A stretch of 64,000 bases of DNA from Gnetum montanum. Its lineage: Eukaryota; Streptophyta; Gnetopsida; Gnetales; Gnetaceae. Of the stretch, positions 46,134-58,065 are shown piece after piece. Within the stretch, counting starts at the first letter, position 1. Each line of letters begins with the position of its first letter. The notes beneath the pieces were generated by a model. The model had not been told where the DNA came from and ran no database searches. It worked only from the letters and a program-made list of their open reading frames with translations. The position numbers were made by a program, and so were the translations under genes. The stretch lies in the NCBI GenBank assembly GCA_015680685.1, contig MNCI01029312.1, positions 559,852 through 623,851 on the forward strand, written 5' to 3'.

Positions 46134-47837
46134 TGAAACACCACTAATTTTGGCCTAACACTTTGAAACAACTCAAGCCCTTTTGAAGTTTTGGGAGATA
46201 AAATTTGACTAAGGTATGGAGCTCATGCCCAACTTGCTCAAGCCAGCTTCCTCATGCTGTCAAGCTAACTTGCCCTCACTGCGAGCAATTCCAAATGATT
46301 TCAAGGTCAAGTCAAAGGTGGCTTAGTCTGAGGATGTAAGGCATTCTCAAGGGTCACTGTTGTGCCTAGCTCGAAGTTCAAAGTTTTAGCGTCTAGAGAC
46401 TCAAGTTTTAGGTCAAAAACTACAAAATTTCTCTCACACTATCACTCATGCTAAGGTCACACTGCTAGCATGAGTGTAGCATAAGTAACCTTTAGAGCCC
46501 AAAACCAAGTTAAAATGATCTGATTTTTAGGTTGTAAGGCATCCTCAAAGCACATCCTTGACAGCTTCTGGTTCCACCTTTAGGTCCCAGCCTTCAAAAT
46601 GCCAAATTTTAGCTCAAAATTGCAAGTTTTCACAAGTTTTTGTAGGTCACGTAGTGGTCACGCTGCACTCACGCTGGTAGCATGAGTCTAGTGTGAGGTG
46701 CTATAAATGGCTCAAAACAAGGCACTTTCAAGCTCAATTTGTCAATCACAGTTAGGAAATCCTTGCCCTTCAAGAATCAAGCTTCAAAATTTAAAATTTT
46801 GATGAAAAATTACAAATCTTTGCTCACTCACGTTGAGGTCATGCTAAAGTCATGCTACAATGTGAGTGCAGCATGAGTGTAGCATGTGTATGCTAAGGAC
46901 ACGCTGCGACAAAATCAACTCATGCTAGAAGTCCTCAAACAGTCATAGAACCACTCAAGTTGACATCCTACAGTAGGCAAGTAAAAAATCCATAATTTTC
47001 AAGTGAGCCAGAGTCAATTTCTCTTGTTATTTCATTGTAAATTTCCATCATTTGTCATTCATCGAGCTCTTACGCTCTGAATTGTATGTGCCATGAGTGT
47101 GAGTTGGCTTGAGTGAGTTGTCACACATTGTAAGATATAATGTACATGGTCTAGAACGTAGCTTGCCCACACACATCCAACTCACATACAGCTATCCATT
47201 GAACACGTGTCAGTTGATCCACTTTTCTCTCATCTCCCAGCCATTGATTCCATTCTTGAATTCCACTCCCGAGCCCAGCCAAACACTATAAATATCCTAT
47301 CAATTCACATAAATGGGGTTGGCAATTTTGAAGTTTGATAGCTTAGGAAACTCAGACCGGCAATCCTTGGGTGCTTGGCACACTTGACTCCTAGCATCAA
47401 AGAACTTCTGAAACACATCACATCACATCACTCTGGGGCTTGGTGCTTGACCTGCCATCCACACGTGCAGCTACGCTTTGACCGGTGCACATCTTTTCTA
47501 AGCAATACAATACAGTTCTTTTTGCCAGCCATTATTCTGTTTACTCTATTTTACATTCAGTTTACGTTTTGGTTTACCAGTTCTACATATACTTCTTTTA
47601 CATTTTTTGCAAACACATTTACATTTTAAAACATCAGTTACAATAACCCCAGCGCAAACCATAGTTTACACTTAAGGAAGTCCTTGGTTGATTTGTGTGC
47701 AGACCATCCAAGGAACTTTGCCTTCATTTACTTTTCCAGCTTGCTCTCAGGCAAAGGCAGGGTCAACTGTTCTTGCTTGATGATCTTTCGGTGTTTTTTT
47801 CCCTTCTAGCCTTACACCGACGACTTAGGTTAGTATA
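46134..47837 (+). repeat. 5' LTR of element D
   Basis: 1704 bases, pairing with 53815-55512. It holds a cluster of related words such as GTCATGCT, TAGCATGAGTG and TCACGCT at about 46430-46910, and a TATA box at 47287-47294. Confidence 0.92.
47287..47294 (+). promoter_or_regulatory. TATA box in 5' LTR of element D
   Basis: TATAAATA in CACTATAAATATCC. The 3' LTR has the same box at 54962-54969. This is a typical position about 550 bases before the LTR end. Confidence 0.65.
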
Positions 47838-47843
47838 GTAAAT

Positions 47844-47860
47844 TGGCGCTAGAAGGAGGA
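47844..47860 (+). promoter_or_regulatory. Primer-binding site of element D
   Basis: TGGCGCTAGAAGGAGGA lies 6 bases after the LTR. The first 16 bases are identical to the site of element H although the two elements are otherwise unrelated. Confidence 0.8.
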
Positions 47861-47994
47861 CCTTCTATTGTCCGTCAAAACATTGACCATGCTACCTATC
47901 AAAATGCTACATAGACTAAGTGTTGAAACTAAATCTTATCTTGTCCAGCTAGCTTACATACACTAACTTAACTTACCCATCCTATCTCTATCAG

Positions 47995-48235
47995 TCTCCC
48001 TGTTAGTCATGCTACTGCAATTGATCACACTGTAGTTGTCACGTTGTCTATCAATCACACTGCTACAGTTTTCACACTATTTGTTAGTCACACTACTGTA
48101 GTTTCTCATGCTATCAGTCAGTCATGCTACTATAGTTGCTCATGCTATAGTTGTTCACTATACTACTCATGTTGTAGTTGTTCACTGTTGGTCACACTGT
48201 AGTTGCTCACGTTCAACTCATCAGGCCTAGTTTAC
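47995..48235 (+). repeat. Degenerate short repeats in the leader of element D
   Basis: Words of the type TCACACTGTAGTTG, TCATGCTACTATAGTTG and GCTCATGCTATAGTTG recur about ten times at 20 to 35 base spacing. The text TCATGCTA also occurs in the LTR cluster. They lie between the primer site and the gag start. Confidence 0.7.
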
Positions 48236-48246
48236 TCACGTTCATT

Positions 48247-51105
48247 ATGGAATCCTCCCAAATTAACCCAGTGACACTGCCGACCTTTGACTTTGGGGTT
48301 GAAACCTCGAACCCTATTAGTACTACTGAATCTATAACTTTCATTGAACAGATAAACCCACAAGGTCCTATGCGCTAGTCGCTCAGGCTACAGGATAAAG
48401 ACCCTACCTATGCAACTCTTACACCCAAACAATATACCTTCATCTGTGTCAAGATCCAAGCCAACTTACCCATCGATCATGTAGAGAGGGAAGTGAAGCG
48501 AGACTATGAACTTATCCACAAAGGAGGTTGTGAATTCATCCCCTCAGCATTTGACATAATCCCCCTTTCTGAGCCCTATCATCGACTCATATCTTAGTTT
48601 CTCATGGCAAGGAGTCAAGCCTTACAACCACCTCCGATAGAGCCTCAGAATGAAAATGAGGAAGATGACTTTGCCACCAAATTTGATCATGGGGATGCGT
48701 ACCATACCATCAGTCCTCACACCTATACAAATCCATTATTCGAACCTTTTCTGGAAGGAACCATGCTTCCTCCTTCATCCGCATACACGGGAGGACCAGC
48801 TTCTTGAAAATAAGTACTAGCCTCCACGTCCACCCACTATACATCACAAGTACAAACCCATGGAGCACCTCTAACTACTTTAGCACAACACATTCAGGGT
48901 GTTACCTCATAAACTGTGGCTGGGCAGTGGGTTTTACCAGCTGTCTAGAAATACCAAACTACTCACTACAACGTACCACACCTTGTAATCCTGTCTTTGA
49001 ATGTTTCTCTGCCATGACAACCGAAAATCCAACAGCCTCCCTTTCCACAAACAATGAAACAGTCAAATTACTATCAATCATAATCCACTCAACCCGCTGG
49101 TCTGCCTACCCCCCAAGAGTGGAAAAACACAAAGAAAATGATGCACTTGTTAACTAAAGAGGTAAAGCACCATAAAACCACAAACAATGAGGAAATCAAG
49201 GTGTTGGACTTCTACCAAGATGATCCAATCCATCCTTCAGTTGCACCATTAACCTTGCTGAAGGGAATCTCATTGCCTCAACTAACCAAGTAAAATGGAG
49301 AGGGAGATCCAAATGCCCATCTAGTAATGTTTCATCTAGAGTGTCTATTTCTTCAAGCTTGGCCTCATGCAATTCTACTTGCATTTGCTATGTCCCTAAT
49401 GGGAAAAGCCTTAGACTAGTACCGAGCTTTTCCTTGTAACTCAATATCCTCTCTTGAGGATTTGTTACATCAATTCGTTACCCATTTTAAATATAATCTA
49501 AAGCCTAAAGACACATTGGATAACTTGATTTAGATCAAATAGGAGCCGTTAGAGCCAGTGAAAAAGTTTATCCAAAGGTGGAGTGTGGCCCTCAATGAGC
49601 TTCATGAGCCCATCCCTAAAACATATCTACTTACCATACTTAAAGCGGCCATGAATGACTTTATCAAATCGAAACTTTATTATTTGAGTGCCCATACTTT
49701 GAGTTAAGAGTTTGCACAAATTAAGAACATAGAAGAGGCGGCGCAATCAAGCAATGACCTAGCTTATGTGGCCTACAGAAACCAACATGCTCGCAAGAAA
49801 AACACAACAGTGGCAACAGTGGCCACAAGCACAAAAGTAACCAACTGGGGCCCAATAGCTAAGGAACCCAAAGCCCTAGTTGACAAAATCACCAACTTTA
49901 ATGCCAACTCACCTACATCGGTGGGGGCCACTCCAAGGTCCAACTTTCATTGCAAGGACTGCTCAAAGTATACACCACTACCAATGCAACCCTCTAAACT
50001 ATTGGAGCAACTCTTGAAAGTCGGGAAAATCCAACACAAACACGTATCAGTGATTACCCGCCAAAAACATGATAGGTACTATGAACTACTAAGGAACCCC
50101 ACATTAGTAGTACCAAATTAGTCCTTGGTCCCACAACATTTTAAAGTGGACCAATACTATCATTACCATCAAATGGTTGACCATGATACAGAAAACTGTC
50201 ACACCCTGCAAGATGACCTACAGGGAATGATAGAATAAGGCCAACTGGTGATTAACATAATAAGTCAATCCAACATAAATGATGCCTCCTATTTCATAAA
50301 TTCCATTAGCATAGGTGGCAAGCCCAAACCTATGCAACAACCTTTTGTGATCCATGTGCCTCCTAACGAGGCAAAGGTCCTTGTAGCCTCCATAAGCAAG
50401 AGGCCTCCCTTTGTTTTCAAAGAGTTGCCTCAGGCACCCACAACACCCTTTGTGGTCAAGGTTCCACAACAATTGTCTGCTAAGATGTTAAGCTAGTATG
50501 ACTTGTCCACTAAGACATTAAACTGGCATGACGTAGCAATAAAAACCATTAGGCAACCTTTCATCATCAAGGGGCCACAACAAGTTAGTCACACAAAAAC
50601 CCCTAAAACAACTCCTAAGCCACCCTTAATCATAAGGGTGCCATAACGTGGTGGCCCCTTACCTACCTGAGGTCCAACAGTGGGCAACATCTCGATCCCT
50701 CCTCCTTCAAGGGTTGATCCCACTAGCAACCTGGGCAGGCCCACCAAATGGCAACACAGAGGACAAATGATCATCTCGTAACCCCTATGGCTAAAGCAAA
50801 AGCCACAACCAGCAAACAACAACTAAACACTAGGGCCCCTACCCCCAAGCAGGCCAAGAAAACCAAGCCCAAGTCCCCTTCCCAAGAGATCTATCTTTCA
50901 AGCCACATGGAGGGAGTCAAGGCTAACACAACAGCTAATGACAAGGAATTCATAGGTGCATTAACCTAGGTAAAACAAGCACTTGAGCAAAAGAACATGG
51001 TGTTGAGCTTATACAACCTGGTCATGACCTCATCTACTCACTGTCAAGCATTGGACCAGGTCTTGGCCTCCATTCCTATTACAGAGGATCCCTACAAATG
51101 AGGCA
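48247..51105 (+). pseudogene. gag of element D (degenerate)
   Basis: The start at 48247 gives MESSQINPVTLPTFDFG. One frame runs collinearly to about 50700, broken only by stop codons. A shift covers 50700-51105 (open part 50748-50969), and then the first frame returns. The capsid domain is at about 49200-49750: ISLPQLTK, GEGDPNAHLVMFHLECLF, FAMSLMGKALD, YRAFPCNSISSLEDLLHQFVTHF, VKKFIQRWSVALNE. Near 50145-50215, YYHYHQMVDHDTENCHTLQDD is the Tat/Ogre-style zinc-knuckle region with the first Cys changed. Proline- and lysine-rich linkers follow. Confidence 0.83.
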
Positions 51106-51199
51106 TTCATCCATGCAATGATGTTGCCCCCTCAACCACAAGAATCAAGTTCAACATCTTTAGTATTCCACAATAATGCAATCAAAGTCAACCCCAAAC

Positions 51200-51860
51200 A
51201 AGGGGAAGTCACTATAGATCCACTATCCCTTAGCATTTGTGTTGGATAGTGTACCATTCATATAGTACATGTTGATGATGGTGCAACAAAAAACGTAGTT
51301 TTGTACTCCGTCATCGACAAGCTAGGCCTGGTAGATGAAATCAGGTCAACCAAAACCACGTGTCTAAAATCCTTCAACAGATCATGTGTCACAGTCAGGG
51401 GTACAATCAACTTAGCCTTTGTGGAAGGAGAGTAATTCCCCACTAGTGCAGATTTCACTGTCATAGAGGAGATGCTAGGTTTGAACATGATTCTAGGCAG
51501 GCCTTGGCTAGCCCAACTAAGGGCCATCTCCTCTCCCATCCACCAAGAAATCCACTTTCCATACGAAGGTGGTCAAGTTATCATCCATGGTGATAATGCT
51601 TCCTCTTCGACTATCCACGACATAGACATGGCACAAGTTTTAAAAGAAGAGTTTCTTGGTGGTACACCTATGATAACCAATGCAACACCAAAGGCTAACA
51701 CACTTGAATGAGTGGTTGAAGCCAATAGCTTCCCAGAGGATCCTAAGTCTTGCACACTCCCTAATCCATGCCCAATTAGAAAGCAACTACATGACCAAGA
51801 CTTTCCCTTGGCCAAAAATGTGCTAGATGCCTACCTACCATTTGCCTCTGCTTGCCATGT
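51200..51860 (+). pseudogene. Aspartic protease of element D (nearly intact)
   Basis: TIDPLSLSICVG and a stop lead into IHIVHVDDGATKNVVLYSVIDKLGL (about 51255-51330), with Asp-Asp-Gly-Ala as the active-site loop. Then come FTVIEEMLGLNMILGRPWLAQLRAISSPIHQEIHFPYEG (51450-51565) and VIIHGDN. ILGRPW followed by SSxHQxxxF is the signature of Tat/Ogre-type proteases. Only a few stops interrupt it. Pol would be expected next, but the text becomes noncoding after about 51865. Confidence 0.85.
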
Positions 51861-52224
51861 ATTTTGACATTCATTTACATCGCACTAGCCTATGCATTTA
51901 CATTTTTCCCGCTCACTTAGATCACGCATTTTTCTCGTTTACACATTCGTCAACTTAGTTTACACATTGCATTTGAAAAACATCAAACATAAAAGAAAAA
52001 CATATAACTACAAAAACACATGGCCCAAAAAGGCCTTAAAATAGCCTATGGCCCGGAACGACCTCAAACTATCACTTTTTGCATTGCTTTTCTTTCATTC
52101 ATACATTTTAACTCTATTTACAACAGGTGTTTCTTGATGTTGTTTTCTTTCTAGTTGATTCTTGCAGGATCTTGTAGGCACATAGCATGACCATACATGT
52201 GGCATCACACTTTACACAAGCAAG

Positions 52225-52595
52225 GTAAGCACTAGTCCACTATAACTATAAACTAGTAGAGGCGGTACTGGCATCATGACCTAAAAATGATACCATAGAA
52301 TGGTCCTGGGGCTATGACTTGAAACTAATACCACAGAATGTCCTAGAGTCATGACAATAAATTGACACCACAGAGCTCTATCCGGTACAACGCTAAACTA
52401 CCACATCTATCTACCATGACTTGAAACTAGCATCCAGAATCCACTAAGACTATAAACTAGTTTTCCTCTTCACAGTTCACTACAACTATAAACTAGCAAT
52501 GCACCATCTGCTACAATGCTAAACTAGCATTGTCCAAAGGGTTATGACGTGAAACTAACCTGCAATAGTCTACTAAGACTATAAACTGGCAACAT
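52225..52595 (+). repeat. Degenerate tandem repeats in the 3' region of element D
   Basis: The words ACTATAAACTAG, GACTTGAAACTA and ATGCTAAACTAGC recur roughly every 30 to 45 bases, about ten times. Tat-lineage elements are known for variable tandem repeats in this part. Confidence 0.72.
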
Positions 52596-53149
52596 CATCG
52601 ACGACCAGGCAAAACTTGTAAAGATGTGTTGCTGAAATTGGCTATACCTGTTCCATAAAAAATTTCTGCATAATTTGTCTCATGAATCCTAATGAAGCTG
52701 ATGTTGTTTATGATTCTGTCTGCTTTGGAATTGCACATGGTGGCTTTACCTCCTTGGTTGTGTTCAAGTTTAAAGTGCTTATTTAACTGAATCATTTGTG
52801 TTTTCTTGTCTTCTAGAAGTTGTGTTTGCAGGATGAAATGCCTGAGGCATTCATGCATAGATGCATTTCATCGTGATGAAAAGGTATCACATTCTTCCTG
52901 ATGCACATAACTGGATTAATCAATCCGTTCATAAGTACATTCCCAACTCCTGATACATTCCCTATTTCCCCATCATTCTGCCTCATCCTATTTAATTACA
53001 TCCCCCATATACATTGTATCCTGCTCACCTCAAAGCTCTTGATACACTGTTGCAGATTGTGACTCTCTAAGCAGTTGCAACACAAAACATAGTATACAAT
53101 GCATGACACAAAAAGCAAGCGCTCGAACACAAGCACAGCACTAAAATAA

Positions 53150-53275
53150 AGCTCTCTCAAAAGACCAAAGAACAAGAAAAGAAAACATCAAAAAGGAAAA
53201 AGAAAAGAAAAAGAAAAGAAGAAAAGAAGAAACAAAAAGAAAAAAGAAAAAGAACAAAAATGTAAAAGAGAAAAA
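53150..53275 (+). repeat. Purine-rich AAAAGA run
   Basis: A run of AAAAGA/GAAAA words on the plus strand, low complexity, upstream of the 3' LTR of D. Confidence 0.75.
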
Positions 53276-53800
53276 TGCATGGAAAAGGTCTTCATGACCC
53301 TGTTGACATCATAAACAAAAATACTATTGGCTATTCTCATACAAGCCCCAAACAAGAAGAGAATTGTCTTGGAAAATAGTTACACTCATGTCTCAAAAAG
53401 ACCATGTTGCACATCATCGCGTGGATTTGGCTATTTACAACGGGCCTTGTAAACACTCTTTAAGAGTCCCGTTTCTCCAAAGAATGTACCTCATATATCT
53501 TGGCTCCGACTCTGCTGAACACTGGCTATCGACAAAGACCAAGGATATAGCTTGTTCACATGAGAGCATTTCCTCTCCCACAATCCGAGCAACAATTATA
53601 ACCCTTGATCAACTCCTACTTCCCTTGGTTATAACTAATCCCCTTGCATCTTAAACTATATTCCCTCAACCCCATGTACTTTTGAAAATGGTGCGATGAC
53701 ATCCAGCCAAGGGCCAACAGATAATGCTTGGTACTTGGTTGTTCATGATGTTTTGCACTTCTTTGTCGACACCTATCAGGTGGATTCCTCTAGACATCAA

Positions 53801-53814
53801 CAAAAAAGGACCAA
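53801..53814 (+). promoter_or_regulatory. Polypurine tract of element D
   Basis: CAAAAAAGGACCAA ends directly before the 3' LTR start TGAAAC. Confidence 0.6.
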
Positions 53815-55512
53815 TGAAACACCACTAATTTCAGCCTAACACTTTGAAATGACTCAAGACCTTTGGAAGTTTTTGAAAATAAAATTTGACTAAGGCATGG
53901 AGCTCATGCCCAACTTGCTCAAGCTAGCTTGCTCATGCTATCAAGCTAGCTTGCCATCACTACGAGCAATTCCAAATGGTGTCAGGGTCAAGTCAAAGGT
54001 GGCTTAGTTTGAGGATGTAAGGCATTCTCAAGGGTCACTATTGTGCCTAGATCGAAGTTCAAAGTTTCAGCATCTAGAGACTCAAGTTTCATGTCAAAAA
54101 GTGTAAAATTTCTCACTCACGCTGTCACTCATGTTGAGGTCATGCTACCAGTGTGAGTGTAGCATGAGTAACCTTCAGAGCCCAAAACCAAGTCAAAATG
54201 ATCTAACTTTTAGGTTGTAAGGCATCCTCAAAGCACATCCTTGACATCTTTCGGTCCCACCTTCAACTCCCAGCCTTCAGAATGCCATATTTCATCTCAA
54301 AATTGCAACTTTTCATAAGTTTTTGTAGGTCACGTTGTGGTCACGTTGGCAGTGTGAGTCCAATGTGAGCTACCATAAATGGCTCAAAACAAGGCACTTT
54401 TAGGCTCAATTTGTCAATCACATTCAAGCAATCCTTACACTTCAAGAATCAGGCTTCAAAATTCAAAATTTGGTGAAAAATTGCAAATCTTTGCTCACTC
54501 ATGCTGAGGTCATGCTGAAGTCATGTTGTAGCATGAGTGCAACATGAGTGTAGCGTGAGTGTAACGTGCGTACGTTGAGGACACACTACAAAAAAATCAA
54601 CTCATGCTGGAGGTCCTCAAATAGCCACAGAACCACTCGAGTCAACATCCTGCAATAGGCAAGTCAGAAATCCAAAAGTTTCAAGCGAGCCAGAGTCAAT
54701 ATCTCTTATTATTAATTTTTCATCATTTATCATTCATTGAGCTCTTACACTCTAAATTTTATGTGCCATGAGCATGAGCTAGCTTGAGTGAGTTGTCACA
54801 TGTTGTAAGATACAATGTACCTGGTCTAGAATGTAGCTTGCCCACACATGTCCAACTTACATACAGCTATCTGTTGGACACGTGTCACTTGATCCGCTTT
54901 CCTCTCACCTTCCAGCCGTTGATTCCATTCTTGAATTCTGCACCTGAGCCCAAACCAGCCCTATAAATACCCTATCAATTCACATAAACAAGGTTGGCAA
55001 TTTTGAAGTTTGACAGCTTAGGAAACTTAGACTGGCAATCCTTGGGTGCTCAACACATTGACTCCTAGCATCCAAGCACTTTTGAAACACATCACATCAC
55101 ATCACTCCAGGGCTTGGCGCTTGACCTACCATCCACACATGTAGCTACGCTTTGATCGGTGCACATCTTTTCTAAGCAATACAATACAGTTTGTTTTGCT
55201 AGCCATTATTCTGTTTGCTCTATTTTACATTCATATTAAGTTTTGGTTTACTAGTTCTGCATATGCTTCTTTTACATTTCATGCACACATGTTTACGTTT
55301 TAAAACATCAGTTATGAGAACCCTAGCACAAGCCATAGTTTACGCTTGGGGAAGTCCTTGGTTGATTTGTGTGCAGACCATCCAAGGCACTCTCCCTTTG
55401 TTTACTTTTCTAGCTTGCCCTTGGGAGAAGGCAGGGTCAACTGTGCCTACCCAACGATCTTTCAGTGTTTATTTTCCCTTCCAACCTTACACCGATGATT
55501 TAGGTTAGTACA
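53815..55512 (+). repeat. 3' LTR of element D
   Basis: 1698 bases, paired with 46134-47837. Differences are frequent, many of them CG against TG or CA. It ends TTAGTACA, followed by the CTATG duplication. Confidence 0.92.
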
Positions 55513-55517
55513 CTATG
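55513..55517. repeat. Right target-site duplication of element D
   Basis: CTATG, an exact match to 46129-46133. Confidence 0.87.
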
Positions 55518-56955
55518 TGACTTCCTAGATATTGTAGATTATCAATAACCTAGAAAGATAATGCAAGTTACTAGAGAATGAGATCCTAAGTGACCATCAC
55601 ATATCCTAGAATGTACATATTTTAAGATTATTTTCATTCACCATTCCTTAGGTAACATAAGAGAACACTTGATGTGGAGATGAAACATATAGTACTAGGA
55701 TCAATTATACAAAAATTGTTAAAAAGTTTATGAAGAACATCCTTTTAAGTTGAAGATTAATTTTTAGGATTCTTTTCAATTTGAATGTATGATATGATAT
55801 CTTTGTATTTTTTATCTTCTCTAACTTGACTAAGCTAATGTATTGTGTATCTATGAGAGTGATTTGTATATCTTGCATATATTGAGATGGATGATCTTTT
55901 AGAAAAATGGAATTTGTAAGAAGATTAAAGGTAGCTAAGGCATATACAAGCATGTTTATGGAGTGATGAATATACATTAAAATATATTTTAAAAATTGAA
56001 AAATAAGTTTCATGGCTAAATCAAGATAAGAAAAGAAATGTTTAGCATTTCAAGTATATTCATTATTACCTTGATGGATTACTAGTTGGAAATGATCCAA
56101 AATCAAAATCCTCTTAATTTATAATTGGATGGCTAGGAGTAATCTTCACTTTAGGTTCTTTTGTTTGACTACATTTTTGTGCAAGAAAAATTGAACGTAT
56201 AAGTTTATTAGATTGTCTTCTTACCTGTATGATTGAGGATACATATCATACCTAATTCTTTAGTTATGTGGAAATAATCAAAAAACAATTACAAGTAAAA
56301 ATCCTCATGCATTAATCTTGTTATTAAAAGTGGGTTAGATTCACTTGTATTTGATTAATCTAGAAAAGGTTGAATTATTTTAGTAGAATGCTCTGATAAC
56401 AGAGTTGTTGCAAGAAGATAAAATATGGATTGGTCTTTGATGGAGTATTAAATATGTAAAATAGATTGAACTCAATGAGAAGAAATTTACATTTAGTCAT
56501 GTAATTGTTGTCATACAAATTAGAAGTAAATCAGCATAAGACATTGTCAAAACATATAACATGAATCTTTTCCCCTAATAGATAGGGTTACCACTTCTTG
56601 AGATTAAAGAAAAGGCCTAAGAAATATTTTTTCATATTCAACTATCACATTTTATAATTTTGGATAAATGGAAAATGTAGTAGATAGAAATATCCATGCC
56701 CTTTCTACATCCTTGGCAAAGCATGGCTATAATAGAATGATTGGATTTAGAGAGATAAAGATAGAATAGAAGATAAAATTGAGGTGGATGAAAGAAGAAA
56801 AGTAAGATCATGCTTGATCATATCAAAAGTATCTTAACAATTCAAGTCCCAATCAAAAGTGGTAGATTTTGTATGAAGATGAAATAAAGAATGAAACTGA
56901 TTAGTGAGAATACATATAAAATATTGAATTGACTAAAGAAAATCTTGTAATATTT
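55518..56955 (-). pseudogene. RNase H and linker region of element G (very degenerate)
   Basis: It lies between the RT and IN parts of G. The frame 55705-56013 (minus) includes NMLVYALATFNLL, which resembles the NxxADALAxLAS end of Tat-type RNase H. The rest is too decayed to read domain by domain. Confidence 0.5.
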
Positions 56956-56959
56956 GCAT

Positions 56960-58065
56960 GTATTTGAGATACTTAGATAAAGAAATATCTAAGATAACCT
57001 TGAATTTATCAAGATTGATCATAATACCATTAGTTGAAACAAGAAATCCTAACATCTTACTAGTTTCTATATTGAAAATTAACTTCTTAGGATTCAAATA
57101 TAAATGGTATTGGTTACATTGGGCTAAGATGATATCAAGATTAGTAGGATGGTTAAATGCAATGACATATTTAATGATTAGATTTTATAAATAATTTTTA
57201 ATTATTTTAAACATCATATTCCCAAATATGAATGTCATGGATCATTGATATATAGTTGTTGCATTCTTAATCCTAAAAGACATTTTTGTATAGCAAAAGA
57301 TTTCCCATGAGGTCATGAAAGTTGTGAAATTTCAATGCTTATGGTTAATTTCTATTTGATCATAACTCATAAAAAATATCCATGATGGATAATAATAAGA
57401 TATATTCAACCATTGTATCTATGACATGATTAATATTGGACAATGGAAAGTCATCTTTAAGTGTAATCTTTCTAAGATCATGAAAATCTTTGTAGATCCT
57501 TTTATTGGAAACTATAATCATATTAGACTTCCAAGCTAAGTATTCTATAGGATGTATGAAGCCTACATTATAAAGTTTGATGATATCTTACTAAATAGTA
57601 AGAACTAAGTTAGATTTGATCTTCCTAGCTTTTTGTTGGATTGGCTTGATACCTTTCTCAAGAATGATGTTTTGTTGAACTACAGATGGTTCCAAAACTA
57701 AAATATCATCATATCCCAAGGAAAAGATGATAGAATTATCTTGTAGTATGAGCAAGATACAGGTTTTATTACTTTCAAGTAACTTTTCTTATAAATGTAG
57801 TATCTTTCCTACATTCTTATGATTGGTAATAGTTAGCTTGATAAGAGGATTATTAGTTAAAATTGGATCATAAAAGGTTAGATTGGGGAATAAAGTCTTC
57901 CTTAGCTATGTTTATGGATGATATTAACATTTCTAGTAAAATAAGTGGAGATAGCCCTATCAAGTTCTTATTAAGTGATCTAATGACATGGTTGTGGGGC
58001 TTGTTTAACAAAAGTGATTCATAAAAATAGATGATGATGGGAGGATCCATACCTATAAGAGACAA
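56960..58065 (-). pseudogene. Reverse transcriptase of element G (degenerate)
   Basis: Reading leftward: FSLGYDDILVLEPSVVQQNI and GIKPIQQKARKIKSN (57745-57615), then DIIKLYNVGFIHPIEYLAWKSNMIIVSNK, DLRKITLKDDFPLSNINHVID (to about 57420). FCYTKMSFRIKNATTIYQ and SMTFIFGNMM follow (near 57290-57210), then NPKKLIFNIETSKMLGFLVSTNGIMINLDKFKVI (57095-56990). The catalytic YVDD has become YL, stop, N. All motifs of Tat/Ogre-like RT are in order, so it was once a full pol. Confidence 0.88.

Larger units (their letters stand above)
51866..53800 (+). other. Noncoding 3' region of element D in the place of pol
   Basis: About 1.9 kb without RT, RNase H or IN on either strand. It holds a pyrimidine-rich stretch ending TTCTTGCAG near 52145-52168 that looks like a 3' splice site, the repeats at 52225-52595 and a purine-rich run at 53150-53275. 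The small frame at 53364-53654 resembles no protein I know. Confidence 0.6.
46134..55512 (+). mobile_element. Element D: Gag-PR-only LTR retrotransposon (decayed)
   Basis: LTRs 46134-47837 and 53815-55512 start TGAAACACC and end TA or CA, with an exact CTATG duplication outside. The 6-kb interior has a primer site, a long gag, a Tat/Ogre-style protease and about 2 kb of noncoding repeats, but no trace of RT, RNase H or IN on either strand. The LTR pair shows many differences, so it is older than H. Gag-PR is broken by stops and two frameshifts. It sits inside element G. Confidence 0.9.

Noticed and set aside
47109-47629. Small ORFs in the LTR of D (60 and 84 codons), repeated at 54784-54966
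   Set aside because: They repeat because the LTRs repeat. Sequence and position give no sign of a protein function.
53364-53654. 96-codon frame before the 3' LTR of D as an extra retroelement gene
   Set aside because: No recognisable domain, no relative in the other elements here, and located in low-complexity 3' noncoding DNA.
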